In this document: in pieces, positions 1 to 10,574 of the stretch | Layout of the letters: each line of letters opens with the position of its first letter | How positions within the stretch are numbered: position 1 is the first letter of the stretch | Notes under the pieces: generated by a model | The model's database searches: none | What the model saw: the letters and a program-made list of their open reading frames with translations, nothing else | What the model was told of the DNA's origin: nothing | Source: Ostrinia nubilalis | Lineage: Eukaryota > Arthropoda > Insecta > Lepidoptera > Crambidae | Assembly (NCBI RefSeq): GCF_963855985.1 | Contig: NC_087099.1 | Span: 13,360,001 to 13,424,000 of the forward strand | DNA length: 64,000 nt | Direction of reading: 5' to 3' | Translations under genes and position numbers: made by a program

Positions 1-59
1 ATGTAACAAGCAAATTGAGGTTATGTGTCGGTGTTTTTGTAGCTTAAGTTAAAATTCGT

Positions 60-127
60 CATTCCCTCACAGTCATTCCCTCACTTCTAAGTGCAGTGAG
101 GGAATGACGGTCGTGTGAGGGAATGAT
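60..127. repeat. Hairpin of CATTCCCTCAC repeats
   Basis: The motif CATTCCCTCAC occurs twice here and then twice in inverted orientation (GTGAGGGAATG), so the segment can fold into a stem of about 28 bp with a short loop. The same motif returns at 1693-1728. The two blocks may be the ends of one old element enclosing the repeats between them; that link is inference. Confidence 0.6.
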
Positions 128-167
128 TTATCCAGTAATCTGCGGTTTTTTAGATTGTTTAGACACC

Positions 168-295
168 GTTGATTTTTAGTCGGCCGATAGTTTAGTCGGG
201 TTGGGCTCTCAGTGCTCACACTGATTCAACTAAACAGTTGAATCGGGCGTGGGTGCGCAGACCGCCGATTTAAAATCGGGCCGATTGCTTCATTC
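168..295. repeat. Fragment of CGGCCGATAG palindromic MITE
   Basis: Contains the motifs TCGGCCGATAGTTTAGTCGG and GCGCAGAC that also mark the copies at 1110-1362 and 26309-26475. Internal inverted repeats are visible. Non-coding. Confidence 0.5.
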
Positions 296-559
296 GATAG
301 AGAGCTGTTGAAGAGATCAGTCGCGTAGAATGTTTCCCAGAAATAATATAATTTTTTTTATACCAAATTAACTCATGCCTGCGGCTTCAACTGCTCGAAA
401 TTCAGATTGTTACATAAAAGATAAAAGTTTAATAAAAATCATCTCAAATTTATACATCATGAAAAGGAAATTGACCTCCTTCTTCTCGAAATTGGACCTA
501 CCTAGCTGAATCGTTTGTCCGAGGTAGACATACTTGTCAACAATCTCAAGAATCGAGCG

Positions 560-1013
560 CAACATGGACGTTCGACATAAGCTTCGTTTTGTCCGTGTTC
601 ATCCTGTGATGACTCGGAAACGTGGCCTCTCACTATAGACCCTATACAGAAGCTCAAAGTTGCACAGCGTACTATGGAGAGGGCTATGCTCGGTGTTTCT
701 TTACGAGATCGAATCAGAAATGAGGAGATCCGTAAACGAACTAAAGTCGCTGACATAGCCCGACGGATTAGCAAGCTGAAGTGGCAGTGGGCAGGGCACA
801 TAGTACGCAGAACTGACGGCATGAGGCAACAAGGTTCTGGAATGGAGGCCGCGTACCGGAAAACGCAGCGTGGGACGTCCACCCATAAGGTGGACCGACG
901 ATCTGATTAAGGTAGCAGGAAGGCACTGGATGCAGGCCGGGACCAACCGTGCGATGTGGAAGTCATTGGATTATGTTCAGCAGTGGACGTCCTGTGGCTG
1001 AAATGATGATAAT
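560..1013 (+). mobile_element. RTE-type LINE 3' end (truncated)
   Basis: A plus-strand frame from 674 reads as the C-terminal tail of lepidopteran RTE-like endonuclease/reverse transcriptases (MERAMLGVSLRDRIRNEEIR, then the KLKWQWAGH motif and, after a frameshift, the GRPTLRWTD-like end). It finishes in GATGATAATGA, the degenerate trinucleotide tail of this family. There is no polymerase core, so it is a dead 5'-truncated copy. Four or more related tails occur elsewhere in the window. Confidence 0.75.
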
Positions 1014-1109
1014 GAAAGGGAAATGATCATGAAAAAGTTAAATCGAGAGTAATAACTAGTTAAATCAATTAATTAGTAATAATAACCTTTCCCGCCAAAA
1101 ACGAGGAGC

Positions 1110-1362
1110 AAACTGAAGCTATCGGCCGAGTTGGACGACGAAAAATCGGCCAGTCTGCGCGCGCGTAGAGGAGCGCCGTCTGATCAAGCTATCGACCGAT
1201 AGTTGGACGATACTTTAATTGGAAGGCAGTTGGGAATCGTATTCAACTATTTAGTCGGCCAAATCAAATCGGCGTAATGTGCGAACTTCCATACATGCCC
1301 ATACTGATTAACTGCCCGACTAAACTATCGGACGACGAAAAATCGATGGTCTGCGCCTAGGC
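1110..1362. mobile_element. CGGCCGATAG palindromic MITE
   Basis: AT-rich non-coding segment with inverted repeats built on CTATCGGCCGA and a right end reading GGTCTGCGCCTAGG. The inverse of that end starts the copy at 26309 (CTAGGCGCAGAC). No coding capacity seen. From 1363 to 1976 there is only AT-rich sequence and the second CATTCCCTCA block. Confidence 0.6.
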
Positions 1363-1978
1363 TTATTTATTTCATGTAACTTGTATTTCCTGGTATTTAA
1401 TTTAAAAGAGGTGCATGTATGTGGAAGCAAAATAGCACGACAAAAGAAGTTGAGTGATGCAAAAAAATAAATAAAAAAGAAAGAGTACGATAGAAAAAGG
1501 CGAGAAAAATGAAAAATAATACTGAATCTTTGAAAAAACTGCGGGAAAAAGAAAGATTAAAATATTTAAAGGAAAAAGCGAAAGTTCAAGTAAAAACTTA
1601 GACTAGTGAATACCCGAAATACTTGTCAAAACTTATAGCATGCCAATATGCCATTTGTACATGTTGTTTTTTACTATAATATAATAATAAATCATTCCCT
1701 CACTCCGTTAATCATTCCCTCATTTATTAATTTTTTAAAACCTCATTTTTTATAGGTAATATAAAAAAATATGGAAGACCAATACCCCTGGACAGATCTT
1801 TAAAAGTAACTTTTCTGATCTCTGCAAAAAATATCTAAGTTTATGTAAAAAAAAAGAAATTTAAATAAAATCTCAAATTTTGAGATTTCATAAGAAATAC
1901 CCACATTATACATACAATTGATCCATAAAAGGAGCTACTTCGAGAAACCAGTCGAATAAGTAAGATATTATTGATCAA

Positions 1979-2101
1979 TACCCGTTTGCACCATCAATCC
2001 CTAATTTTTAAGTGACCTCTATTAAAACAAAATTCCTGTTATGTGTTACCATACCATAGGGGGTCACTTAAAAATTAGGGATTGATGGTGAAAACGGGCA
2101 T
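1979..2101. mobile_element. Palindromic MITE (CCCGTTT...AAACGGG)
   Basis: Nearly perfect terminal inverted repeats: CACCATCAATCCCTAATTTT on the left and its complement on the right, bounded by CCCGTTT and AAAACGGG. Related copies sit at 7271-7383 and 19869-19984. Non-coding, about 120 bp. Confidence 0.85.
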
Positions 2102-2253
2102 AAGTGACCTGATGATTTTTTTGTGTTTTAGATGGCGCAGTACAATGTACAAGCTACACAGGAATGGCAGTGGTGGGAAATAGAGACGGGAATAATCCCG
2201 TTTCCCACATTAATAACCTGTGAAATTAAGACTTCTACTGCTAAATAGCTAAT

Positions 2254-2355
2254 CTAAGTTTCGGCTTCAGGGTTCTCTTCTTCATCCTTCAGGTCCATAT
2301 TCGGGAAAGACGTTTCTGAACACGAATGACTTTTACATCTTATCACGCACCCATC
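2254..2355 (-). CDS. mod(mdg4): Second half of split FLYWCH exon pair, mod(mdg4)-type 3' end
   Basis: Terminal exon that completes the finger begun in 2729-2910. On the minus strand a pyrimidine-rich acceptor (TTTTCACAG) is followed in phase 0 by DGCVIRCKSHSC, supplying the H-x-C half of a zinc site, then an acidic tail (NMDLKDEEENPEAET) and a TAG stop. The joined product is 93 residues, with ligands at about C45, C53, H70 and C72. This is the only FLYWCH module here that I find interrupted by an intron, and the last ligand is Cys instead of His. The join is my prediction. The alternative is that 2729-2910 simply reads on to a nearby stop without the histidine half. Confidence 0.6.
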   Translation of the reverse strand, partial: DGCVIRCKSHSCSETSFPNMDLKDEEENPEAET

Positions 2356-2728
2356 CTGTGAAAAGATATCAATCTTACATTATTTGGAGGTAGAAGAATA
2401 CCAGGAGTTGAATTTTTAAAGGCAGATTGGTAGTACGTAAGTAGGTACTATAGATTAGTATAGGTTTCAGTATATCCTGGTACACACTATAATAAAATTT
2501 TGGTGACTACGGTGGACATTTTCATAAAGACGGTACTCCTTACAAATTGCAAAAATGTATATAAAAATCGAACCAGGAAGAATTTTTTACTGCTTTGTAC
2601 TAAGTGATTGATTGTGTTGTGTGTGTAAAATACCACCTATTACTTCATAAAACACAAGAACCTTTATCTTGATATGCTCTCTATACCATACTGCCATAAT
2701 AAAGCCATGAAAGGCCAAACAAACTCAC

Positions 2729-2910
2729 TTTAACGGTGGCACTGCCAAGGCACCCCATCTTGCCGTACTCGGAACACCTCCATATCGTGGAGTCCTTACA
2801 CTCCTTCTGCTTGAAGTATCTGTGCTCGCCCCATAATAACGCCATGCCTTTGGGCCTCATCACGAAATAAGGGTCGTCGTCAGTGCCAAGATTTTTTTCT
2901 GGAATCCATG
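2729..2910 (-). CDS. mod(mdg4): First half of split FLYWCH exon pair, mod(mdg4)-type 3' end
   Basis: Acceptor ATCTTTTCAG, then two bases and 60 codons ending at a good donor (AAA|GTGAGT). The core reads GMALLWGEHRYFKQKEC, then TIWRCSEYGKMGC, so the FLYWCH Trp and the two Cys ligands (about C45 and C53) are present. An acidic TDDDPYF stretch precedes it. The His-containing half is in the next exon (2254-2355, phase 0). If not spliced, the frame continues about 15 residues to a stop with no His ligand. Farthest 3' member of the array in this window. Confidence 0.75.
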
Positions 2911-2949
2911 CTGAAAAGATAAAGTTTTAGTTTAGCGAATTGTCCATTA

Positions 2950-3140
2950 AAGAATTGTCCGGATGAAGAATGTAAAACACAGCGTGGGACGTCCACCCAC
3001 AAGGTGGACCGACGAAATCGTTAAGGTAGCAGAAAACGCTGGACGTAGGCTGCTACCAACCGGGCAACATGGAAAGCATTGGGAGAGGTCTATGTTCAGC
3101 AGTAGACGTCCTATGGCTGAGATGATGATGATGAATTTGT
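2950..3140 (+). mobile_element. RTE-type LINE 3' end with target duplication
   Basis: Plus-strand reading of the family tail (HSVGRPPTRWTDEIVKVAEN, ending with a run of ATG/GAT triplets at 3120-3133). Similar short sequences flank it (AATTGTCC before, AATTTGTCC after), consistent with a target-site duplication. It lies directly 5' of the larger LINE. Confidence 0.7.
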
Positions 3141-3145
3141 CCATT

Positions 3146-5325
3146 AATAATAGTTCTTCTGGTTAACTCAACTATTGACCGTGACCGTGCCTTTCGAAGA
3201 TTTAAACAGGTCCGCAGTGACAGCAACTGGAATAGCTTCAAGGCTGCCAGAAACCGGTGCAATCAGATGGTAAGATCAGCCAAACGGAGGTACATACATA
3301 ACAATATCCATAATTCTTCTTCGGCCGATGTATGGAAGTTCCTCAAAGGACTTGGCTTTGGCAAAGCTGACATTAAACTCTCAAACTCTCAATTTTCACC
3401 AGATGAATTAAATATTCATTTCTCTTCTGCTTCAACTTTGGACCCTGATGTAAAAAATAAAACTATTGCCGAGGTAACTACCACGATCCCTCTCGTCTCG
3501 ACAACCTTCTCTTTTTCTGCAGTGTCAGTCGATGTAGTCAAGAAAGTCATACTGTCGATCAAATCACAAGCGGTTGGCTTCGATGGCATAGGCCGGTACA
3601 TGATATCGATTCTGCTCGACTGCACTCTCCCTTTAATAACCCACATTATTAACTTCTCTTTAAGCTCTGGCACTTTCCCTACTTTATGGGGTAAAGCTTT
3701 CGTCATCCCTCTTCCTAAAATATCGAATCCCACCTTGCTCAACAACTTCAGACCTATCTCTATCTTACCCTTCCTTTCCAAAACTTTGGAAGCTGTTGTA
3801 CACTCCCAATTCTCTAAGTTCATCTTCGACAACAATGTCCTTAGTCAGTTTCAATCCGGCTTCCGCCCTGGCCACAGTACCAGCACTGCACTACTTAAAG
3901 TGACTGAGGATATCAGAATAGGCATGGAACACGGTGAAGTGACACTGCTAGTATTGATTGACTTTTCCAACGCCTTTAATACTGTGGACCATGACGTTCT
4001 TCTGGCTGTTTTAACCCAACTCAATCTTACACCTACTGCAATTAACTGGTTTGCTTCCTACCTTCGTGGCCGCCAGCAAGCGGTCCGTATCGATAACTCT
4101 ATTTCCCACTGGCGTGACTTGCTTACTGGCGTTCCGCAGGGTGGCATACTCTCTCCTTTACTGTTTTCTCTCTTTATAAACTCTATCACCTCCGGTATTG
4201 GCTCCTCTTGCCATCTATATGCAGACGATCTGCAACTTTACCGTCAATGCCACTTCAAGGACATCAACAGGGCTGTGGAGTATATAAATGCTGATCTTGA
4301 TTACATTGCTGAGTGGTCTGGTCGATTTGGTGTAGCCGTCAACCCTAACAAGTGCCAAGCCATAATTATTGGAAGTCAGCGTCAAATATGTCACCTCAAC
4401 GGTGTGCCACCGGTTAACTTTAATGGAGTTGACATTCCTTACTGTGCGAGCGTCAAAAACCTTGGCTTGCACTTGGACACCACGCTCAGCTGGAATGTAC
4501 AGGTTGCAGAGGTCAGTCGGAAGGTTACAGCCACAATGCGCTCCCTCTGGAGGCTCAAAAACTTCCTCCCAACAAAAACGAAAATTTCCCTCATTCAAGC
4601 TCTTGTCCTCCCGATAATCGACTATGCCGATGTCTGTTACCCCGACCTGAATCAAGATCTACTTACAAAGTTGGATCGCCTTGTCAACAATGCCATTCGC
4701 TTTATTTTCTGTCTCCGTAAATATGACCATATCTCCGCTTACCGTTCCCAGCTTCAATGGTTGCCTCTCCCACTTCGACGCAAACTCAGAATTCTCTGTA
4801 CCCTTTTTTCAATTCTAAATGATCCCAACTCTCCTTCATATCTTAAGTCTCAGTTTAATCTTCTCAGCTCTACGCACTCACGTCAGCTCCGTTCCTCCAA
4901 CAAATCCGTTCTTTCTACCCCTCTTCACCGAACTGGTTTTCTCTCCGACTCCTTCCGTCTCCAGGCCATTAGGCTCTGGAACTCTCTGCCTGAAGAGACC
5001 AGGCAAGCGTCTAGTAAGTTTTCTTTTAAAAAATCTGTCCATAATCACTTTCTCAAAATGATCTCATCTTCATGAATTGTAATTTCAGTTTAACTCAATC
5101 ATCTATTTTATGTATGTATTTATTTATTATATATTTTATATATTATTTATGTATGTAGCATATTTGTTTTTGTTTTTCTTTCCTGCACTAGAAGTACCGC
5201 CAAACAAATTTCTTTTCTGCTCAACCCAAAGGTAAACTGGTCGAGAATGCTTTAGTGCATTAAGTTCGCCTTATGTTCAAATTTATTTTGGCATAAAAGT
5301 TTAAATAAATAAATAAATAAAACTA
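3146..5325 (+). mobile_element. 5'-truncated non-LTR retrotransposon (Jockey/CR1-like LINE)
   Basis: Contains a long reverse-transcriptase frame (3267-5075, open upstream to about 3147), a 3' untranslated stretch of about 230 bp and an (AAATA)n tail at 5301-5325. The 5' region with ORF1 and the endonuclease is missing, the usual result of incomplete target-primed reverse transcription. It separates the exons at 2729 and 5664 and lies antisense to the host array. Confidence 0.9.
3267..5075 (+). CDS. Reverse transcriptase of a truncated LINE
   Basis: RNA-directed DNA polymerase of a non-LTR retrotransposon, 602 codons from the first ATG and open for about 35 codons before it. Recognisable RT blocks in order: FRPISILPFLSKTLE, the QSGFRPGHST block, VLIDFSNAFNTVDHDVLL (motif A), TGVPQGGILSPLLFSLFIN (motif B), YADDLQLY (the catalytic YADD box) and a thumb/C-terminal region ending LWNSLPEETRQ. 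No endonuclease domain remains, so the copy cannot move by itself, although the RT frame is uninterrupted and therefore fairly young. The clade (Jockey or CR1) is a judgement from motif style. Confidence 0.92.
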   Translation: MVRSAKRRYIHNNIHNSSSADVWKFLKGLGFGKADIKLSNSQFSPDELNIHFSSASTLDPDVKNKTIAEVTTTIPLVSTTFSFSAVSVDVVKKVILSIKSQAVGFDGIGRYMISILLDCTLPLITHIINFSLSSGTFPTLWGKAFVIPLPKISNPTLLNNFRPISILPFLSKTLEAVVHSQFSKFIFDNNVLSQFQSGFRPGHSTSTALLKVTEDIRIGMEHGEVTLLVLIDFSNAFNTVDHDVLLAVLTQLNLTPTAINWFASYLRGRQQAVRIDNSISHWRDLLTGVPQGGILSPLLFSLFINSITSGIGSSCHLYADDLQLYRQCHFKDINRAVEYINADLDYIAEWSGRFGVAVNPNKCQAIIIGSQRQICHLNGVPPVNFNGVDIPYCASVKNLGLHLDTTLSWNVQVAEVSRKVTATMRSLWRLKNFLPTKTKISLIQALVLPIIDYADVCYPDLNQDLLTKLDRLVNNAIRFIFCLRKYDHISAYRSQLQWLPLPLRRKLRILCTLFSILNDPNSPSYLKSQFNLLSSTHSRQLRSSNKSVLSTPLHRTGFLSDSFRLQAIRLWNSLPEETRQASSKFSFKKSVHNHFLKMISSS

Positions 5326-5600
5326 TTCCCTCTTGTTCCCATCGCTGAATCTCCTGTGTAGCCAGGATCTACAGCTTCACCACCAATAAAAACCAACCAG
5401 TGAAGGCCAAACTTGTCCCAGAGAAAAATTAACTGAATTTCCCTGACAAAGGTGACTGAGTTTCTTCCGACACTTCTCAACACCAGCCCATATGTTGTCC
5501 CGAAGTGATGGTAGGGCATGTCGTATTTGGGAGGTGTATAAGTGCCCTGGAAAGGGCCTATGTATTGAATGGACTGTTTCATTATATTTCATTCACTGTC
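5326..5600. repeat. Old retroelement-like segment
   Basis: No convincing gene. The segment CCAGGGCACTTATACACCTC and its surroundings (minus strand) resemble the sequence near 36600-36690 (CCAGGGCACTTGTATGCGTT), so this is probably a worn dispersed repeat. The minus-strand frames here are broken or unrecognisable. Confidence 0.4.
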
Positions 5601-5663
5601 ATTGGACCCGCAACGAAACAATTTCTTCTAGTTAAGATTTCCACACAAAATTGTGAGGATAGG

Positions 5664-5929
5664 CTACCAAAAAATATAACAATCCCTCTCACCTTTGCAA
5701 TAAAGTCCCTGCTTATTGATGTGGTACTTGGGCGGCGGGTGGTTATGATCCGGGTGGTATTCCAGGAGCGATTCCGTCTCATCGTGAACCCTGATCTTGG
5801 CTCGGCACTGGGTGCTCTGCCGGTTGGAGCAGGTCCAGATGTTAGAACGCCGGTTGATCCTGATGAACGTGTAGTCTTGCACCATCGCCAGGATACCCCG
5901 GCCGGTCTTTATCAGTTTACACTCGATGT
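5664..5929 (-). CDS. mod(mdg4): FLYWCH zinc-finger 3' exon, mod(mdg4)-type
   Basis: Acceptor TTATTCTTGCAG, two bases, then 87 codons to TAG. The finger is complete: DYTFIRINRRSNIWTCSN carries the canonical Trp, with ligands at C33, C41, H61 and H63, followed by the PPPKYH...GLY tail typical of this class. The last ten residues (GERDCYIFW) are unlike the usual short -GxYxKV end. There is a donor-like AAAG|GTGAGA just before them, so a further exon is possible. Its divergence from the 36-50 kb cluster suggests an old member. Confidence 0.9.
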
Positions 5930-6398
5930 CTGCAAGAATAAGGCATGTTATTATCTATTTTTAGAGTTGACCTAACTAAAGTTTTTAGCAGTTTTACTAC
6001 CAGAACCAAAAGACTAAGAACACACGTAAACTTTGCTGAGCAGTTCATATAGAGGTCATTGATTTGGACTTCAACAAATTAGTAATGTACCAGTTACAAG
6101 TATCTATTAGAATTTAAACCGTATAATAATGGAATTAACTATACAGTGTTAAATACTTTTGCGCTCGTGACTTCTCACAATTATACCTGGGAGACACCAT
6201 GCCGAAAAATAGATTTTGGATACTGGGAAAAGGTAAAATAAAACAAACTAATTTATATTTATTCGTCGAAATAAGTTTGCTGCTAACATTTATCAGGCAT
6301 TTGATGTTATGACATCAAAATAAAATTTTTGTTGCGAAATCGAACTTATTACAACTGCTCAAGTTCCGGGCCGTGCTCACTGAATTTTCTTTTACTAA

Positions 6399-6609
6399 AG
6401 CCCGGTCTGTGAGCACGTAGAATTTTGTTCAATGACCCCAAGCTACCCATCCTTATCGCTCGCGCGTAATTATATTGCTGTCGCGACTGTGCGACGGGCG
6501 CCCGCAGTGAGTGTGCGAGCGCGACAGCAACATAATTACGAGCGAGCGATAAGGATGGGTAGCTTGGGGTCATTGGACAAAATTCTACGTGCTCGCAGAC
6601 CAAACTATA
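6399..6609. mobile_element. 200-bp palindromic MITE (GCCCGGTCTG family), copy 1
   Basis: Two arms, each with GAGCACGTAGAATTTTGT and CCAAGCTACCCATCCTTATC, are inverted about a GC-rich centre near 6500 (GCGACGGGCGCCCGC). Open frames on both strands here are by-products of the palindrome. Further copies: 8339-8490, 37132-37225 (half) and 48909-49121. The stretch 5930-6398 shows no gene. Confidence 0.9.
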
Positions 6610-7270
6610 GAAGTCATAACCGTGCGCTTTTAAATCTCCAATTATTCCATAATCTGTATTAATATAGGTAACATCAATAAATATATCCTTTAATTACACA
6701 AACAGATAAGTACACATGCATAAATATGTATGGAGTGATTAAGTTCTCCTGATAAATTCCTACTTTCTGGACACTTTTTATATCTATGATTATATGACTA
6801 TAATAACAATTATAATATTATAATCAGTGTGTTAACATAAATAGGTAATAAATTTGTTTTTTTCTGAATACTTTGACCATAGGAGACTAGAACAAATCTG
6901 TTTACAGAAGTTATTTTAACATTGTTTAAATATTTTACTTTTGTTTATAAATTATATTGAATAAACTAATTATAAAATATGTATTATTCGTACATCATAT
7001 TATGACGCACTTTTCTGGCAAAAAAATCTCTTAAATCAGGCGATATCCATGACCATGTGCTTGCATGATGAGCAGATTCACTTAAAGTATGACTAGATCA
7101 AGATCAACATCTTACACTTTCAATACAACGAATACTTATCTTTAGAGTTCAGCAGAATACTGCTAAGGTCAAGTCTCCATCAAGGCAAAGGCGAGAGATA
7201 GATCCAAGCCATAAGTAGGCAATTATGCCAATAGAATTTAAAACCTAACACTTGTTCGCAAGAAACTAAT

Positions 7271-7383
7271 GCCTGTTTTCACCATCAATCCCTAATTTTT
7301 AAGTGACCCCTATGGTAACACAATAGGAATTTTGTTTTCAAAGGGGCCACTTAAAATTAGAGATTGATAGTGAAAACGGGCAT
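7271..7383. mobile_element. Palindromic MITE (CCCGTTT...AAACGGG), copy 2
   Basis: Same terminal motifs as the copy at 1979 (CACCATCAATCCCTAATTTT and its slightly mutated complement). Between 6610 and 7270 only AT-rich sequence without recognisable genes is seen. Confidence 0.85.
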
Positions 7384-7587
7384 AAGGCCGGCCCAGTTTT
7401 GAATCCAGATTTCCAGCTTGAGCGTGCTCATCTCCTACGTAAGGATTTTGATATAAAAGTTCACTGCGCACCTGGCGGCCGTGACGTCACATCGACCTTC
7501 TAGTACGGACGGGGTGAACACCGGGAGATATGCGAGTAACTGGGAGAGGGAGTCGCATTCCAGCGAGGTGCGCGGTTAGCTCGATCA

Positions 7588-7852
7588 GTAGCCTTATTCA
7601 CGTAACAAAACTTCAACGACAACAAAACACTGAGTTGCGATCCTATCGAGTAATCGTTCTATCAAAATGACCCTTGTGAATACGGATTTAGAACTGTTTT
7701 CAATGGGACGACGTAACAAAACTTCAATGGCAACAAATCGCTGAGTTGCGATCCTGTCGAGTAAACGTTCTATCAAAAATGACCCTTGTGAATACGGATT
7801 TAGAACTGTTTTTCAATGAGATCTTGACTGTCAAAATACGTGAATAAGGCCA
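7588..7852. mobile_element. TIR element with internal duplication (TTATTCACGTAACAAAAC family)
   Basis: Ends are inverted (GCCTTATTCACGTA and TACGTGAATAAGGC). The interior holds two direct copies of about 107 bp that include GCGATCCTATCGAGTAA-like and GACCCTTGTGAATACGGATT sequences. A related element lies at 57606-58006. Non-coding. Confidence 0.75.
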
Positions 7853-7930
7853 CTGGTTGTAGAAGATCATGCTCAAGCCAAACCTCTCCATTCAGAAACT
7901 TAGCCTCTAGTTAAGTGTAAGTAAACAATA

Positions 7931-8178
7931 TTACTTAGTATACAACTTTACATAAGTCCCATCTGCGTCGATATAATACCGTGGGGGTGGGTGAGTGTGC
8001 TTCAGCATGATGCCCAGGAGTTGGTTGTACTTATTCACCCTCAACCGAGCCTTGCATTGCCTCCCGGACTTGCTGGAGCAAGCCCACGTGTGGGAAATCC
8101 TGTTCGCTTTGGAGAACGTGTAGCCGTTCACCATGATTAGCTGCCCTCGGGAGGAGTCTATCACTTTATACCGTGTTT
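7931..8178 (-). CDS. mod(mdg4): FLYWCH zinc-finger 3' exon, mod(mdg4)-type
   Basis: Acceptor ACATTGTTGCAG, two bases, 81 codons, stop TAA. The core GQLIMVNGYTFSKANRI is followed by HTWACSSKSGRQC, so the aromatic and Trp positions are kept. Ligands are C33, C41, H60 and H62 (HTHPPPRYY). The C-terminus DGTYVKLYTK is slightly longer than most. Very basic around the second cysteine (RQCKARLRVNK), which would suit nucleic-acid contact. No close paralogue in the window. Confidence 0.92.
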
Positions 8179-8338
8179 CTGCAACAATGTCAAAGGTTAG
8201 AGATGTTTGTCCTTTTGTTTAAAATTTGATCACCGGCAGTACAGTCAGCGTCAAATTCGTGACATTCAAAATGGCCAAAAAGTTGACAACAGAACTGTAA
8301 TAAAGACGTGTTGCGAACTTAATGGTTACTTTAGGTAA

Positions 8339-8490
8339 AGCCTGGTCCGTGAGCACGTAGAATTTTGTCCAATGACCCCAAGCTACCCATCCTTATCGCT
8401 CGCGCGTAATTATGTTGCTGTCGCGCTCGCACACTCACTGCGGGCGCCCGTCGCACAGTCGCGACAGCAATATAATTACGCGCGAGCGAT
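8339..8490. mobile_element. 200-bp palindromic MITE, copy 2 (truncated)
   Basis: Matches copy 1 through the centre but stops inside the right arm at GCGCGAGCGAT, exactly where the TACAGGGTGT element starts. The missing right end is not found after that element (beyond 10574), so this is either a deletion or a more complex rearrangement. Confidence 0.8.
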
Positions 8491-8491
8491 A

Positions 8492-10574
8492 TACAGGGTG
8501 TTAGGTAAATGGGTATATGAGCCGAAACTAGCCCATGTTAACATACTCATATAAATACTATAGTGGTGTTAGAAAGTGGATATCGTAATATTTAATAAAT
8601 AATATTTTCCCATACAAAACTAAATAAATAATTATTATTTTAATTTTTGGACAGCCCTACGATCGCGCAACTCCCTCCTAGGTCAAACGTGGTCAAACGG
8701 TATTTCATTCACAAATTTTGACGCGAGTCGGCACCGCCCACTTTTATTATTACTTTTGAACCAATTCTTCACTTACCTCTTTTTATTGACTCTGCAAGCA
8801 ATCCAAGATATTCAGGGGGTAACACTTCACTCTAATTCACAAAACGAATCGCAACACATTATCACATCCATCCACTCACTTATTTACCTTCCCACGCTTT
8901 CAAGTGACCGGGTAGGTAGGTACTTGTAGTGAAATCCTATTTTCAAGAACGGGATCTCCGGGTCTCCCTTCGCGGTGGTATGGTGGTGTCGATTCACCCA
9001 CCCGCGAAAACATTATGACACAAGGTATCGTGGAACGGAAGGTCTCCCGGACATAAATCGTTCATCACACTAAAGAAAACACAAAGTCCTATTGCACCAA
9101 CACCACTCAACACCATAATGTCATTGTATTACTTAGCTATTTGAATATCTAATTATCCAGAACGTCGAACAACAAAACATCGCAACAAACTGATCAAATA
9201 ATAATGTAAACAAATAAACATGGCCGCATGGCGCATGCGCGGTGCAACTAGTGCGAGGTCATTATTTTTTCCATAAATTCGGTAATCGATATTGATATTA
9301 CAAAAAATCGATTAAAATATCAAATTGTTTGAAACCCATCTGACTAATCAATAGGAATGTCTTAAAATCAATTATCGAATAATTGATAGATCCTATCGCT
9401 CATACTATCGATTGGTCTAAATCAGATAGAAGATATTGAAAAAAAAAACTAACAACACAGTTTTATTTGGTAAATTAAGAAAACGGTAATCTGCCATGCT
9501 TTTGGAAATGTTTTAGCTAAATTTAATTTGCGATAAACGCTGTTATTTTTCTTAGAAAATAATTAATATGATAATATTTTATTAACGATAGTATGAGTGA
9601 TTGGGTGGCCCTTCGATAGGCTATTGATAGACAATCAGCAAGATTACTGACCAACTGGATTGTAATTACGGCACTGTAATTACGACACTTTGACCCCAGA
9701 GACGACTCGACCTTCATTAGTCAATCATGAAATGAAAACTTAACCCCAACCACATGTCGTCCGTCTCCATTAATGATTGGAAATTAATTAATGGCACCTT
9801 ATTATTTGTAGAAAAAAAAATCCTTCAACGATTTATTATTGAACAAGAGAAAAATCTTAATCGATTTTTTGCCTTCAATGTCACTTCCCTACTCCTGCGC
9901 CGCGATGATCTTCCAACTCTTTCTTGCAAGTGAAAGCCGCCGTGCGATACGTCTTGCGTCTCACTCTCGCTACACGTGCCGTCCCATTGTTCGAGAACAA
10001 TAGGACCTTTCGTTGTCCTTCAAAGATTAAACAGTGCGTTGGACACTTTCTTTAATGCCTAAGGTTTTTTTTTCAATAATCGTGATTTACGATGATAAAA
10101 TTTAGATGATTACCTACAATGTCTCATTTTCCTTAATCAGTTATCAAGTTTAATGATTATTCAATTAATTTTAATAAGTAAGTTACAGGCAATGAAGTAA
10201 AATTAATTCTTGACCACTTTGTTTACTTTTACTTATCCAAATCGAATCAAATAAGGTAAGGGAGTATTTGACTTATGCTAAATCTTTTTATATGGACTGA
10301 TTTTCCTGGGGAACTGCTTAAGGTTTTTGCCTCTCAGAGAAAAATTTTTAGGCAGAAAATAATAATGAATTCTGTTATTTGTTTTATCTACGCAAGTTTG
10401 TCGTACTATTAATTTTCAGGGGTATCACGACGCAATCTGGCGACAAAAACTGAATCAGCTGATTACTCAATAATGGTACCTTTCCCAGACTTTCTGACAC
10501 CACTATAGTATTTATATGAGTATGTTAACATGGGCTGGTCTCGGCTCATATACCCATTTACCTAACACCCTGTA
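8492..10574. mobile_element. 2.1-kb TIR element, TACAGGGTGTTAGG type
   Basis: Begins TACAGGGTGTTAGGTAAATG and ends with its complement (CATTTACCTAACACCCTGTA). Inverted similarity continues about 80 bp inward (GTTAACAT..TCATATAAATACTATAG). The interior shows no transposase frame, so it is non-autonomous. A 274-bp relative with the same ends is at 18458-18731. The only sizeable frame (9523-9717, minus) is not recognisable. Confidence 0.8.

Noticed and set aside
3416..3835. Long antisense frames under the LINE reverse transcriptase (also 4215-4655)
   Set aside because: Shadows of a strong coding sequence on the plus strand.
3267..5075. Endogenous virus
   Set aside because: The RT is of non-LTR type with an AAATA tail; no gag, protease, integrase or envelope is present.
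6349..6662. Open frames on both strands through the palindromic MITE, also at 8372-8554 and 48842-49129
   Set aside because: The same peptides appear wherever the MITE occurs and on both strands, so they come from the inverted repeat.
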